The position numbers and the translations under genes were made by a program. Below, in pieces: positions 22,023 through 32,736 of a DNA stretch of 64,000 bases (position 1 is its first letter; every line of letters starts with the position of its first letter). The stretch covers positions 41,962,817 through 42,026,816 of the forward strand of contig CM064509.1 of the NCBI GenBank assembly GCA_032716605.1, given 5' to 3'. Source of the stretch: Paralithodes platypus (taxonomy: Eukaryota; Arthropoda; Malacostraca; Decapoda; Lithodidae). The notes beneath the pieces are model-generated. The model was not told the DNA's origin. It searched no databases and saw nothing but the letters and a program-made list of their open reading frames with translations.

Positions 22023-25000
22023 ATGGTAGATGGATTAAGGATTATGTTTAGTAATGTGGATGTGTTTACCCAGGACAAGAAAAGAGACCTGATATGTAGG
22101 TTGCAGGGTGAAGAGGAAAAACCTGATGTCATAGCCCTACAGGAAGTAAGACCAAAAAATGCTAGAATTGAAAGGGAACTGGTGGAATATAGTTTGGAGG
22201 GTTTTGAGTTATATGAGAGAAATGCTATTAGAACAGAGGTCGGAAGAGGACTGTTTATTTATGTAAGAAAAGAGCTCAAGGTTAATGAGATGGATATGAG
22301 ACAGCAGTATTGTGAGTATTTGTGTATTGAAGTAAAATGTGCAAGAGGATCAATTCTAATTGCCTCTATATATAGAAGCCCAAATAATAGCAGGGGAGAG
22401 GATGATAACCTACTGAAAGCAATGGAGGAAATAGATAATAGAGAGAACAAATATAAAATTTTGATTGGAGATTTCAATTTGCCAAGGATCAACTGGGCAA
22501 ATTGTACTACTCCAGCGGGACAGGGTAGCCTGGAAAATAAGTTTATAGAGAAAGTGAGAGATTGTTTTTTAACGCAACATATTATAGAGATGACAAGATA
22601 TAGAGATGGGACGCAGGGGAGTGTACTTGATTTGATTTTTAGCAATGAAGAGGATATAGTGGAACATGTTAATGTGGATAGCCCTATAGGTCGTAGTGAC
22701 CATGCCTGTATAAGCTTTAGTTGTAACATTAAATCAGAGAGGGATAATAGAAGCAATAGAAAAATATACATGTATGATAGAGCAGATTATGAGCTGCTGA
22801 GACGGTGTTTGGACATTGACTGGGGGGAATACTTGAACGGTGAAGACGCTGAAGGAATGTGGAGGAAAATTAGAGTCAAACTGGAGAATGCTGTATCCAA
22901 AAGTGTACCAGTAAGGGAATATAAGGATAAAACAAAATTGAGGAAAAGAACGAACCCAGAATTGCCAATGAAAAGAAAGCTTTGGATATTGATTAGAAGA
23001 AAGAAATTATTGTGGGAAAGATTCAAATTGTTAAAAAAGAACAGGGGGTCTAGTATAGAAGCTAAAGAAGTGGATCTGGAACGCAGACAAATAAACAATA
23101 AAATAAGGTGGGAAACAAGGAGGGGGGTGAAGGAGAGGGAGAGAGAGATAGCTAGAAATGTGAAGGATAATCCAAAAATATTCTGGAAGTACATTCAGGA
23201 AAAGTTAACAAGAAGAGTAGGGATCCCAGAGCTGGTAGGGGGGTTGAATGATGGAGTAGAGCGGAGACTGATAAGGAGAAAGCAGAGGTGCTGGGGAAAT
23301 ACTTTGGGGGTACTAACAGTGGAGTCGGATGATGCAGTGCCTACTATTCCCATCAAACAGGCACCGGCACTAGAACTAATAGAGTTTTCCCATGCTAGAA
23401 TAAGAAGGGCTATAGAAAAAATGAACAGAAGTAAGTCACCGGGACCGGATGGGATACACCCAAGAATCATAAAGGAAGGAGGTGAGATGTTAGTAGAGCC
23501 ATTGAAAATGTTATTTGAGGTATCGTTTAATACAGGACAAATCTCGATGGACTGGAGAGAGGCGAACATAACAGCTATATTTAAGAAGGGAAAGAGAAAT
23601 GACCCAGGGAATTATAGACCAGTCAGTTTGACAAGTGTTGTGTGTAAACTAATGGAAACGGTAATTAGAGAAGGAATAATGGATCATATGAAGTCAAACC
23701 AACTTTTCAGTGGGAGACGGTTCGGATTCTTGTCGGGGAGGTCGACGGTACTACAGCTAATTAAGGTGGTAGATGATTGGATGCAAATTCTAGAAGATGG
23801 TTATGTAATAGACGTGGTATATTGCGATTTTATGAAGGCCTTCGATAAGGTCCCACATAAAAGGTTAATAGAGAAAGTTAGAAGCTATAATATAGGAGAG
23901 AAATGTGTGAAATGGATAGAAGCCTTCCTGAAAGATCGGAGACAGAGGGTACTGGTGAATGGAATAGGCTCGGGGTGGAGGGAAATTACAAGGGGGGTAC
24001 CTCAGGGAGCTGTGTTGGGACCACTGCTGTTCGTTATACTTATCGACGACTTACCTGAAGTTATAACTAATGGAAGTGAGGTATACCTGTATGCGGATGA
24101 CACTAAGCTGTATAGAAGAGTGAGGAGTAAGGAAGATATGGGTTTGCTTCAAGGAGATGTGGAGGGCATGAAGGGATGGTCTGAGCATTGGTTAATGCCT
24201 TTTCATCCAAAAAAATGCAAGTACAGTAAAAGTCCTTTAATCCGACGACCGATGATTCGAATCTCCCAATAGTTCGAATTTTTCAATTTGAGGCCAAATC
24301 CGAATTCACCCGATGGTCCGAATTTCAAGAAGTCCCAAAGTCCCCTTTTTGAGGCATTAGTCCACTCAAATGACACATAATGGAGCACACACATATCATA
24401 TGTTCATGAATTCACTTTAAAAGTTTACCATTGTCATTGTAGCCTATTACCTACTTCAAAACATTCAGATTAATGGTCAAAGGAAGCTACTGATATAAAC
24501 GTAAACACCACATCGTCTGCTAGAGCGTTTGTTTTGCTCTTGAACGCATTCTTGGGACACTCCGATGCGCTACTGGCTTGCACCGCATCGTCTGCAAGCG
24601 CATTCAGTCTTGCGCTTGAAAACGCACCTTTGGATGCTCCGATACGCTACTATTTATAGTGATCGGAGCGTCCCAAGGGTGCTTTCAAGAGCAAGACAAA
24701 CTCGCTAGTAGACGATGCGGACATGTGACAATAAGAAGAAGAAGAAGGTGTTTACGTTTATATCAGCAGATTCCTTTGACCATTAATCTGAATGTTTTGA
24801 AGTAGGTAATAGGCTACAATGACAATGGTACTCTTTTGAAGTGATTTCATGAACATATGAGCCAATATGTGTGCACCATTGTGTCATTTGGGTGGCCTAA
24901 TGCCTCAATGTTTTCGTCAGGCCACAGGTTCATAGGGGTAAAGTCCGATAATCCGAAAAATCCACTAATCCTAACGAGGGCCGGTCCGCTGCCCTTCGGA

Positions 25001-25809
25001 TTAACGGAAGTTTACTGTACATGCGGATTGGGACCAGCAAGATAGACAAGGTAGGATACAGTATGTATGAAGCGATGGAGGAAGTGAATGCAGAAAAGGA
25101 TATAGGAGTAGTGATAGACAATAAGTTAAATTTCTCAGAACATTTAGCGGAAAAGATAAACAAAGCCAATAGAATTGTAGGGCTGATAAGGAGGACATTT
25201 GTGTCACTTGACGAAGAAATCTTCAGGAATCTCTATACAGCGCTGGTTAGGCTGCACCTGGAATATGCGAACCAGGTGTGGGCTCCATATATGGTAAAGG
25301 ATATAGAAGCAGTGGAGAAAGTGCAGAGGAGAGCTAGCAAGCTGGTACCAACGTTGAAGAACGCGGGCTATGAGCAGAGGTAGAGGACACTGGGGCTTCC
25401 GACACTGGCATATAGGAGAAAGAGAGGGGATATGATAGAGACTTTTAAGATAGTGTCAGGAAAGTACGATGAGGATGTGTGTGAAGGTATCTTCTTGATG
25501 CGGGAGGGAACAAGAACGAGAAGACACCATAAGAAAATTTACAAAGAAAGAAATAGGCTTGAGAAGGCAAAGAACTCATTTTGTGATAGAGTGGTAAATG
25601 AGTGGAACGCACTGCCCCAGTATGTAGTCGATTCCGAATCAATAAGGGAGTTTGAAAGTAATCTTGATAAAGCATGGGGAAGACAAGATTTGAAGTTTGA
25701 TTATAAAACAAAAATACAGAATATTAAAAATGTTGCGTCTGCTACCGCCAACACCGTGAACGACCGCAGCAGTGCAAGTACTGGTACTGAGCTGGATACA
25801 CAGGCATAG
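22023..25809 (+). pseudogene. CR1-like ORF2: endonuclease and reverse transcriptase
   Basis: The frame opens upstream, but the domain begins at the Met of MVDGLRIMFSNVDVF. Apurinic-type endonuclease motifs are FSNVD, LQEVRPKN, YRSPNN, GDFNLPRINW and GRSDHACI. The RT follows: SPGPDGIHPR, IFKKGKRNDPGNYRPVSLT, motif A VYCDFMKAFDKVPH, motif B GVPQGAVLGPLLF and catalytic LYADDTKLY, all intact. A Tigger MITE splits KKCKY from MRIGTS at 24223; a TAG at 25381 interrupts EQR-RTLGLPT; the C-terminus shows VVNEWNALPQYVV. GPDGIHP and DPGNYRPVSLTS favour CR1 over Jockey, as family knowledge. Confidence 0.88.
24224..25017. mobile_element. Tigger-2 MITE inside the CR1-like ORF2
   Basis: A 794-bp insert flanked by TA at 24222-24223 and 25018-25019, with ends CAGTAAAAGTCCTTTAATCCGA and the complement of CAGTAAACTTCCGTTAATCCGA. 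Removing it with one TA leaves the LINE frame unbroken. It carries a single copy of the block that is triplicated in Tigger-1, in inverted orientation relative to that copy. No transposase frame is present. Confidence 0.92.
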
Positions 25810-25872
25810 ATTGCCTTTTTCTAGAGGATCTACTGTAAGAAACTGTAAGAATATGGATGGAATAAGGATGTT

Positions 25873-26045
25873 ATTGTTGTTACTGTCGTTCCCTAAGCTG
25901 CCTGGCCGAACAGCCCCGCGGCGTAGGCGCCGCCACTCCAGGTCATGACATATAGTTTCAAATGCTTTACACAGATCTAAAAATATTCCTACTACTTTAC
26001 ATAGTTTTTGTCATAAATGTGTTCAATCACATCATTCAATAGGGT
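25873..26045 (-). mobile_element. SINE tail and old LINE relic, part 2 (RT motif A)
   Basis: 25873-25945 is the TTG-repeat/GCTGCCTGGCCGAACAGCCCC SINE tail. Immediately beyond, minus-strand translation of 25946-26045 reads LNDVIEHIYDKNYVK and VGIFLDLCKAFETICHD, the motif A region of a Jockey/CR1-type RT with one in-frame stop. It continues the relic at 20290-20600. Confidence 0.6.
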
Positions 26046-26290
26046 AAGGTATATGCCTCATGTGTTAGAAGTGCAATGACGTATGCCTCAGAAACATGGG
26101 CCGTTAAAGTAGAGGATGTCAACAGAATGGAACGTAATGAGATGAGAATGGTGAGATGGATGTGTGGGGCCAGGCTACAGGATTAAATAACAAATGATGA
26201 GTTGAGGAGACGTTTAGGTATAAAGAGTATTAGCGAGAATTTTATGTATGTTATGTATGCATGTAGTGACAATATTGCAGATTGAGGAGA
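26046..26290 (+). mobile_element. LINE C-terminal fragment
   Basis: Plus-strand translation reads MTYASETWAVKVEDVNRME, RNEMRMVRWMCGARLQD, a stop, then ITNDELRRRLGIKSI. This pattern (Y-SETW, ML-RW-CG) belongs to the C-terminal region of RTE/R1-like LINE proteins and is related to the 63.5-63.9 kb fragment. It is truncated at both ends. Confidence 0.65.
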
Positions 26291-26334
26291 TACAAAAAAA
26301 TCTAAAACCAAACTGTTGTTTTACTAATATACCA

Positions 26335-26480
26335 TGCCATAGGCCGTGGCATGGTCGGTAGCGCGTCTAGCTGCTGATCGAATGGTCGGCAGTTCGATCC
26401 CAGGCCGCGCTTTTGGTAGATGTCTAGAGTTTGAGCTGCTCAGTTTAGTGATTTGTGGCAAATGTCCCTGTAACAAGGGA

Positions 26481-26530
<50 letters not shown>

Positions 26531-26580
26531 TTATCATTATTATCATTATTATCATTATTATCACATCCTAGCCCATTCAA
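26335..26580 (+). mobile_element. tRNA-derived SINE, copy 2, with TTA tail
   Basis: Head GGCCGTGGCATGGTCGGTAG (A-box region) and CAGTTCGATCCCAGG (B box) are about 50 bp apart. A short body ends in a (ATT)n microsatellite at 26483-26560. It is homologous to the copy at 8855. The terminal TTA repeat is the likely 3' tail. Confidence 0.75.
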
Positions 26581-26605
26581 TCAAGGGTGAGTACAGCATT
26601 TGAAA

Positions 26606-27517
26606 CTGCATCTATCTATCTATCTATTGCCTAACGCCGTGATCCCCGAAGGGGTGGCCACGAACGAACCGCCTCCATGCACTTCTGTCCCTAGTCAGTC
26701 GACGCCCCTCCTCCCAACCAACACCGCCTTCATCCATATACTTCCTCACTCCATCCTTCCACCTCTCTTTTGGTTTACCTCTCCCTCTCTGTCCTTCCAC
26801 CTCGCTCTCATACACCCTCTTAGTCATTCTCTCGCTTTCCATACGTTCCATATGGCCAAACCATCTCAAAGTGTTCCTTTTCACACTTTCCAGCACATCT
26901 ACCTCCACACCACACCTCCTTACTTCCTCATTCGTCTGTCTATCCTTCCATGTAACTCCGCACGCACTTCTTAAGTCACTTATTTCCACCCCTCTCACTC
27001 TTGGTCTGAGTCTCTCCACCAACGTCTATGCTTCGCTTCCGTAAACCAGTGTTGGGATTACCACACTGTCATGCAAGGACTTCTTCACTTCCATACTGAC
27101 CACCCTATTTCTTGTTACTACTTTCAGTGTTCCTACAACCCTCTTCCCCTGTTGCAACCTCTCCTGCACTTCTTCATCCATAGTCCCATCTTTACTAAAC
27201 ACACTGCCCAGATACTTAAATGAGCTGACAATCTCGATAGCCTGACCGTTCAACTTCACCTCACATTCTGTGGCTTCACCCCTTTTGAAGACCATAACCT
27301 TGCTCTTCCCCGCATTTACCTTCAGATTCTGTTTTTCGCACACTGTTCCAAACATATTTACCAGACCCTGCAACTCCCATTCATTATCGCTCATCAGAAC
27401 TGTATCATCAGCAAACAGCAGTACAGGTAGCTTCAACTCATTTCCCTCCCTTATCAGCGATACACCAACATCCACTGCTCTTCCTTGTGTTTCTTTCATG
27501 ACTCCATCCATATACAG
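26606..27517 (-). mobile_element. RTE-C: RTE-type LINE 3' half
   Basis: A 5'-truncated RTE-type protein in two overlapping minus-strand frames: YMDGVMKETQGRAVDVGVSL, the catalytic block VLLFADDTVLMSD, LKVNAGKSKVMVFKRGE, FKYLGSVFSKDGTMDEEVQE, then CGVTWKDRQTNEEV, LRWFGHMERMESERMTK and GKPKERWKDGVRKYM. The frame changes near 27024. The 3' end is (ATAG)n at 26606-26625. The 5' boundary is the Tigger-3 terminus at 27518; upstream RT sequence of the same type and strand appears beyond DIRS-1 at 33684. Confidence 0.88.
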
Positions 27518-27519
27518 TA

Positions 27520-27875
27520 CAGTAAAAAGTCCGATAATCCGACGACCGATAATTGGAATCTCCCAATAGTCCGAATTTTTGAAAATGAGGCCAAATCCGA
27601 ATTCACCCAATAGTTAGAATTTCAAAAATTCCCAAAGTCCCCTTTTTGAGGAATTAGGCCACCCAAAACCCACCCAAATAATACATAATGGTACACACAC
27701 ATATCATATGTTTATGAAATCACTTTATAAGTTTACCATTATGTGTCATATTGAATGTATAGTGTTATATTGTGCATATGCATTGCTTATATTGTGTTCA
27801 GGTTTTCGTCAGGCCATTAATACACAGGTTCATAAGGGTGAATTCCAATAATTCGAAAAATTCGGTAATCGGAAT
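27520..27875. mobile_element. Tigger-3 MITE, right end missing
   Basis: The left end CAGTAAAAAGTCCGATAATCCGA follows a TA at 27518-27519 inside RTE-C. Internal sequence matches Tigger-2 (GAGGCCAAATCCGAATTCACC) but is shortened. Homology stops at 27875 where DIRS-1 begins, about 45 bp short of the expected right terminus, and the missing end is not found beyond DIRS-1 at 33467. Confidence 0.75.
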
Positions 27876-28625
27876 GGGAGGTTTGACGTACCTCCCAACC
27901 TACCAAATATGAAAACCTACTATTTGGTAGTAGTCTTGGAAAATCCAACGTCAAGGCTATTAACCTAATTGCAATGACGACTTGTCTATTTTGACTGCTA
28001 TGTCGTCATTCCAACCGCGGTTAAAAAGAAAACGTCTAGAGTCTACTCCTTATCTTGCTCTAGGAGACGTTGTACATTAACCAAAACTACCACCGAAGGT
28101 GAAAAAAACCATAGAAGAGAAGGAAAAGGGGTTTACCTTAGTTACCGCTCAAGGCCCATCCCGTGTTCCGTCATGTGCAGATCCCTGTCGAACGCGCGCA
28201 TGAGCGACCCTCTCCCGTCATCACATCTCACGTCAGCAGAAGAACGCGGATGGGCAGGGGTCCGGCGTGAGGGAGGGTATTATGTACGTTGGATTTTCCA
28301 AGACTACTACCAAATAGTAGGTTTTCCTATTTGGTAGGTTGGGAGGTACGTCAAACCTCCCAATTTGTTAGTAGTCTTGGCAAATCCAACGTCAAGGCTG
28401 CATAACAAATAGGAGGAGGACATCCAAGCCCAACATACCAAAAAAAACAATGCATAAAATAAAATTATGAATGACAAAGACACAATTTAAACAAGAGAGT
28501 TTAATAAAAGAGTGAAAAACTGAGGAGTAGCTAAAAAGAACAGTTTTAACACATGCCCGTCATTTATAGTAATGCAAAAACATAGACTTGTCTTAAACCA
28601 AAAAGGTACTGTACCCAAAATCCCT
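27876..28625. repeat. DIRS-1 3' terminal region, left copy
   Basis: Order from the end: palindromic block P (27876-27951: GGGAGGTTTGACGTACCTCCC, then CTACTATTTGGTAGTAGTC), ~370-bp spacer, inverted P (about 28285-28360), block Q (TTTGTTAGTAGTCTTGGCAAA at about 28364), then 3' untranslated DNA. The P'/Q junction joins the complements of the two element ends, which matches the internal complementary region by which DIRS elements are thought to close a circle. Confidence 0.85.
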
Positions 28626-28693
28626 TTTCTGCCAAAACCAACAAAAACACTGAACACAATAACAAAACACAATTTTCAATGTGGCAAAAACAC

Positions 28694-29790
28694 TTATGTA
28701 CTGTAACAATACATAATCCCAAACTTGCAATCAAGTGTTGCAAACCCGTACTCCCCCCCCCCCCCCTTTGTCAAATAAAACAAAGGAAAAGAACGAGGGA
28801 CAAGGGGGGAAGACCAGGTATCTTCGCCAGAGCACGAGGAAACACGACCCCAGAGAGCCATCACCGGCCGAGGGGGTCTAACACTGGACATGGAGAGGTA
28901 GGAGGAGATGAAGGAATTGATAGACCACAAAACCGCTGAGGCGATGTCAGGTAAGGATCGACGTTGCAGGAACCGGAAGGAGGCAGCAAAGGATCGCACA
29001 TCGTGCGCAGAACCCCTACAAACAGGGTTACTGGCACGAATGGGCCGACAAATGTGGCGTCCCATCTGCACCTGCGAGAGCCTCCCACCTGTCCGAGGAG
29101 ACACCCACACAGCAGTACCCGAAGGCGGCGCCACAGACGCAACAGAGGAGTGCAAGGCTGACACCGGGCACAACACATGGCGAGTATGCCCACGCTGGAA
29201 AGCCTGGACGGTGAAAGGCTGGAAAACGTGGAGCACCCTCTCATTCGCGGCAACAAAATGAGGGGAGGAGGCGAACGCGACGCCATGCAAGGACGAGGAG
29301 AATCGCACGCAGTCCCGGGGCCGTGACATGCAGCTAGTGCAGACACCCGATCCCCAGTGGGCAGAGCGACAAGGAAGAGTGTACGCCCGAGCAACGGAAC
29401 CGGTGTAGCGGCCCGTGTATACGTGGGTGAAGCCAGAAGGTCCAGAGCCCGCCCCAGATCCCACCATGGAGGGACCTGGCGCGGAGGCGGGCGGTCCCGG
29501 AAGGCAGCCGTCATGAAGGAACCCAGCTCCTGTGGCGGAACGACCAGCCCAGCGACGGACTCAAAGACCCCCCGGACGGCAGACAAGTGGTTACGTATAG
29601 TGTCGACGTGAAAGTGACGTGTACGGAAGAGGTGAAACAAGGAGTGGAGGACGAGGGAAGGAGAGCCAACTGGCTGGCGAGGGTCCCGTATCCACCTAGT
29701 AAAAGACCTCCAGCGGGACCCGTAAGGTCCACAAGGAGAAGTCGGCCAGGAACGCTTCAGGAAGGCAGGCAGGTCCCGGCCGTGGACTGG
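28694..29790 (-). pseudogene. DIRS-1 tyrosine recombinase remnant
   Basis: Two frames joined by a 1-base loss near 29330 (compare DIRS-2 near 48545). N-terminal core-binding part: RSFTRWIRDPRQPVGSPSLV and VRGVFESVAGLVVPPQEL. Catalytic part: first Arg in ATGDRVSEL of DIRS-2 reads PTGDRVSAL here; second box GSAHDVRSFAAS and the terminal SSYLS Tyr remain. The recombinase of DIRS elements integrates the circular DNA intermediate. The Glu to Ala change fits the A-to-C pattern seen through this copy. Confidence 0.82.
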
Positions 29791-29799
29791 GAGCCACCG

Positions 29800-31450
29800 T
29801 GCCTCATGAACAACCACGATGCGAAGGCCAACGTGGTCCGCAGGGCCCCAACCAAGCGCAAGCGGAAGTCGGAGACAGGTAGAGGGACCGGACTCGGGCA
29901 CCACCGTGTCAACTGGGCGTACCAAGCCCGTGCCGGCCACAGAGGCGCGAGGAGCCAGACGCTGCCGCGGTACAGCCGCAGCCTCGTGAGGACGTTGCAC
30001 AGCAACAGTGCGTCTGGAGGCGGAAATATGTATATCGACCGCCACCTGTTCCAGTCGACCATGAAAGCGTCCGGACCCCCCTCCGGAGTGAGAGGTACCG
30101 AGGCAACTGGCGCGGCACCTCCGATGCGAACAAGGCGACCTCCGGAACACCCCAGGAAGCCGCGAGGTCATCGAACACAGTCCGTTGCATTGCCCATTCG
30201 ACAAGAATGCCCTGTCTTCTCGACAAGGCGTCCGCCCACAGGGTGGCAGGCCCGGGCAGGGAGGAGGCATGCAGGGAGAAGGTGTGTCGGTCCGCGAGGA
30301 AGAACAACTTCACCGAGAACCCCAATAGAGTCAATGACCAGGAGGACCCCCGCTTTAGGAAACAGTGGACAGCTGTCTGAGTGTCCATCCCGAAGGCCAC
30401 CGACTTTCCCCGAAGGGCCAGCGCGTGGGCCCTCAGGAAGAACAAAGGAACCAACAGTTCGAGGGCATAGACGGGTAAGGGGCGTGAGTCCCACCCATCC
30501 GCCGGGAAGTTGACGGCCCAGGTTTGATGGGTAACCTCACCCTACCACGCTCGACGCATCTGTGTCCACCCAGATCATCGGCGGGGGGGCGGTCCAGGGC
30601 ACAGCCACAGAGAGCGTGCCCTGATCAACCCAGTGTCCGAAGTGTCCGCGAATGGCACGCAGGAGCGGCAGGAGCCGATCCATAGGGGTCAACGGAAACA
30701 CCTCGGGGCCCATGAGGAGGAGGCGGCGTAGCCTGAGGCTCCCTAAGGGAATGGGCAGAGCGGCCCAATGCAGCGAACCCACTAACGAGTCCCAGAGCCA
30801 CCCCGGGAGGGAGACCGAGTGCAACACGGTGAAGACCTTCCGCCGAAGGTGCACCGCGTCCGGCAGACCCTGGGTCACCGGAGCGCCGGACAAAACCCAG
30901 GCGAGACTGACCCATCTCACGACACGCGACGGGGTCAAGCGTGACTTGGGAACATCGACGGGGAACCCTAACTGTGCGACGTGGCGAACGACTGTGAGGG
31001 CGTCGCGTACGCACAGTCCGAGGGCGTCGGAAACTATCAACCAATCGGCCATGGAAAACAGGAGCTGGAGCCCGCTCCTGAGGAGAGGACCCAGAGCCTG
31101 TCCTACCAGTTCGGAGAAGATCTGCGGCACGATGTGGAGACCGAAGGGAAGGCCGGCGAACAGGAACACACGATCGGAAGTCCGAACGGCCAAGAATCGC
31201 TGGAATCGAGGATGGAGAGGAACGAGCCAAGACGCAGCCTGGAGGGCCAGCGACACTACCCACGACAGAGGGCGCAGGGCCAGGCGTATCTGGGGTACCG
31301 GCAGCATCCGAAACCGTGTGTGCACGATGCGCCCGGTGAGGGCCAACATAGCCACCACCGGGCGCATCGCGTCGCAGTTCTACTCCGGTACCAGAAATAC
31401 ACGGGAGAGGAAAACCGGGTGACCGGCGGTCAACTCCCTCGACGATACCC
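29800..31450 (-). pseudogene. DIRS-1 RT-RNase H with lost catalytic Asp residues
   Basis: A frame at 30537-31367 runs through the RT palm into RNase H: MRPVVAMLALTGRIVHTRF, VVSLALQAASWLVPLHPRF, FLFAGLPFGLHIVPQIF, LLFSMADWLIVSD and WVDTDASSVVG. DIRS-2 has MRPVVDLSALNGHIVNTRF, VVSLDLKDAYWHVPIHPRF, FMFDRLPFGLNIAPRIF and ILFYLDDWLIVSD. Most replacements (D to A, N to H or T, K to Q, T to P, I to L, Y to S) correspond to A-to-C changes in codons. Motif A Asp and the first Asp of YLDD are gone. RNase H continues in other frames to about 29800 (ALELLVPLFFLR, LWADALSR). Confidence 0.87.
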
Positions 31451-32733
31451 TGCCCGTGCATGGATGTGAACACGCGGGCCACCTCTGAAGAGATGGGCCG
31501 GCGTCGGTGACAAGAGCGGAGTGGGGGTCTGGACGTCCACCTCCAGGTGAGACCCCTCCGCGCAATTCGCCGCCCCCAACGTCCCTCGCAGCCACCGAGG
31601 GGCGCAAGGGCGAAAACAACCCGCGGGAGCTCCCGAGAGGAGGGGAGCAACCCGGGTGGCCAGGCGAGAAGGAGAACAAGGAGACCGACCCAGAGAACCT
31701 ACACATTGTTTTGACGTGGAGGTACCCCCGGTATGGTCCGTGCGGGCATGAGCACCATGTTGACCTCCTCTACCCCCCCCCCCCCCCCCCCCAACTTCGT
31801 CGAAAAGGGCGGGCCACCCCAACCCCTGGCCGTTGCGGGGCCGACCCCGGCGAAGGGCGGCCGGAAGTGGAAGGCCGGCCAGCCCCGACACGGCGGGGAT
31901 GAAAAGGGGGCAAGAACAGAAGGGCGAGGCGGAACTGACGCGCTGGCCTGTAACGTCCCTGTCCTGCGCCCGTGCATGGCGGCAGCACTTGCAGCAGCAC
32001 CCCGAAGAGGACTGGCAGAAGGACGGGACTGAGAAGACCCCGCTTGCGACACAGCGCGTCGTTGCGTGTCGGAAGCAGGGTCCGCCGATAGAGAAGCGTA
32101 GCGGACCCAAGCATCCCGCGCAAAAAAGCCCCGACGGAGAGAGCGCAGAGTACAACAAAACCTCGACGAATATCCAAGGGGGCTGTCCGGCAGAACGAGG
32201 ACCGTACCGTCCGGCGTTGCCGAGGGGCCACGCACAAAACCGCCGTCAGCTCGGGAACCAAAGACACCGCGAGCCGAAGGGGGATCCGCCGAACGCGGCC
32301 CAAACCCTCGCGAAGATCGCCTGGTGCAGACGCCGCGAGAAGCCGCAGGTGGTGAACAGAAGTCTGGAGGGAACCAAAAGACAAGAGAAGAAATTCGGCA
32401 CCCACCGCCGCAAGGGAAAAACCCTGTCGACAGAGGACTGAACTGGGTGAGAGAAGAACGGGGTAGCAATAGAACAAAGTTCAAGAACGGGCGCGCTGAA
32501 CCAGGACCAGAACGCGCCGTCCAACCTGCCGACAGACACAAGAGGAGGCAAAAGCAGTGATGACTCCGGGGGAGGGACTGAATGAGAGCCGGCAACGGAA
32601 CGGCTGGCGAAGACGAAGGCCTCAGCAAACCAGGCCCCCAACGGGAGAGGGTGATCGAGCAAGATGGCTAAGCCAGGCGTACCATCGTCGCACAAACCCG
32701 TCCCATAGGAGGACAGTCCCGTCAACACAGCCA
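31450..32733 (-). pseudogene. DIRS-1 gag-like ORF1, C-terminal part
   Basis: Minus-strand frames match the C-terminal half of the DIRS-2 ORF1: AWFAEAFVFASRSVAGSHS, ESSLLLPPLVSVGRLDGAFW, FSAPVLELCSIATPFFSH and SLVPELTAVLCVAPRQR. It is cut at 32733 within the block that reads SLAVLTGLSSYGTGL in DIRS-2, exactly where the inverted 3' end begins. The N-terminal zinc-binding part and the leader are absent. Replacements again look A-directed (for example K to A or T, N to T). Confidence 0.8.
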
Positions 32734-32736
32734 GGG

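Larger units (their letters stand above)
20601..25870 (+). mobile_element. CR1-like LINE, near full length
   Basis: A two-ORF non-LTR element: ORF1 (20889-21981) and ORF2 with endonuclease and RT (22023-25809). The 5' region upstream of 20889 includes possible leader sequence from about 20601; the 3' end is near 25870, just before a SINE tail. It sits inside an older LINE relic. It is disabled by a frameshift in ORF1, a Tigger MITE at 24224-25017 and a stop at 25381, but otherwise has long clean frames, so it is the youngest autonomous-type LINE in the window apart from the MITE within it. Confidence 0.85.

Noticed and set aside
29587..31469. Long plus-strand ORFs opposite DIRS-1
   Set aside because: They are antisense shadows of the RT-RNase H-recombinase region in GC-rich DNA and match no family.
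28790..32733. RIP or APOBEC-type hypermutation of DIRS-1
   Set aside because: Those processes give C to T (or G to A); the changes here are T to G or C on the plus strand.
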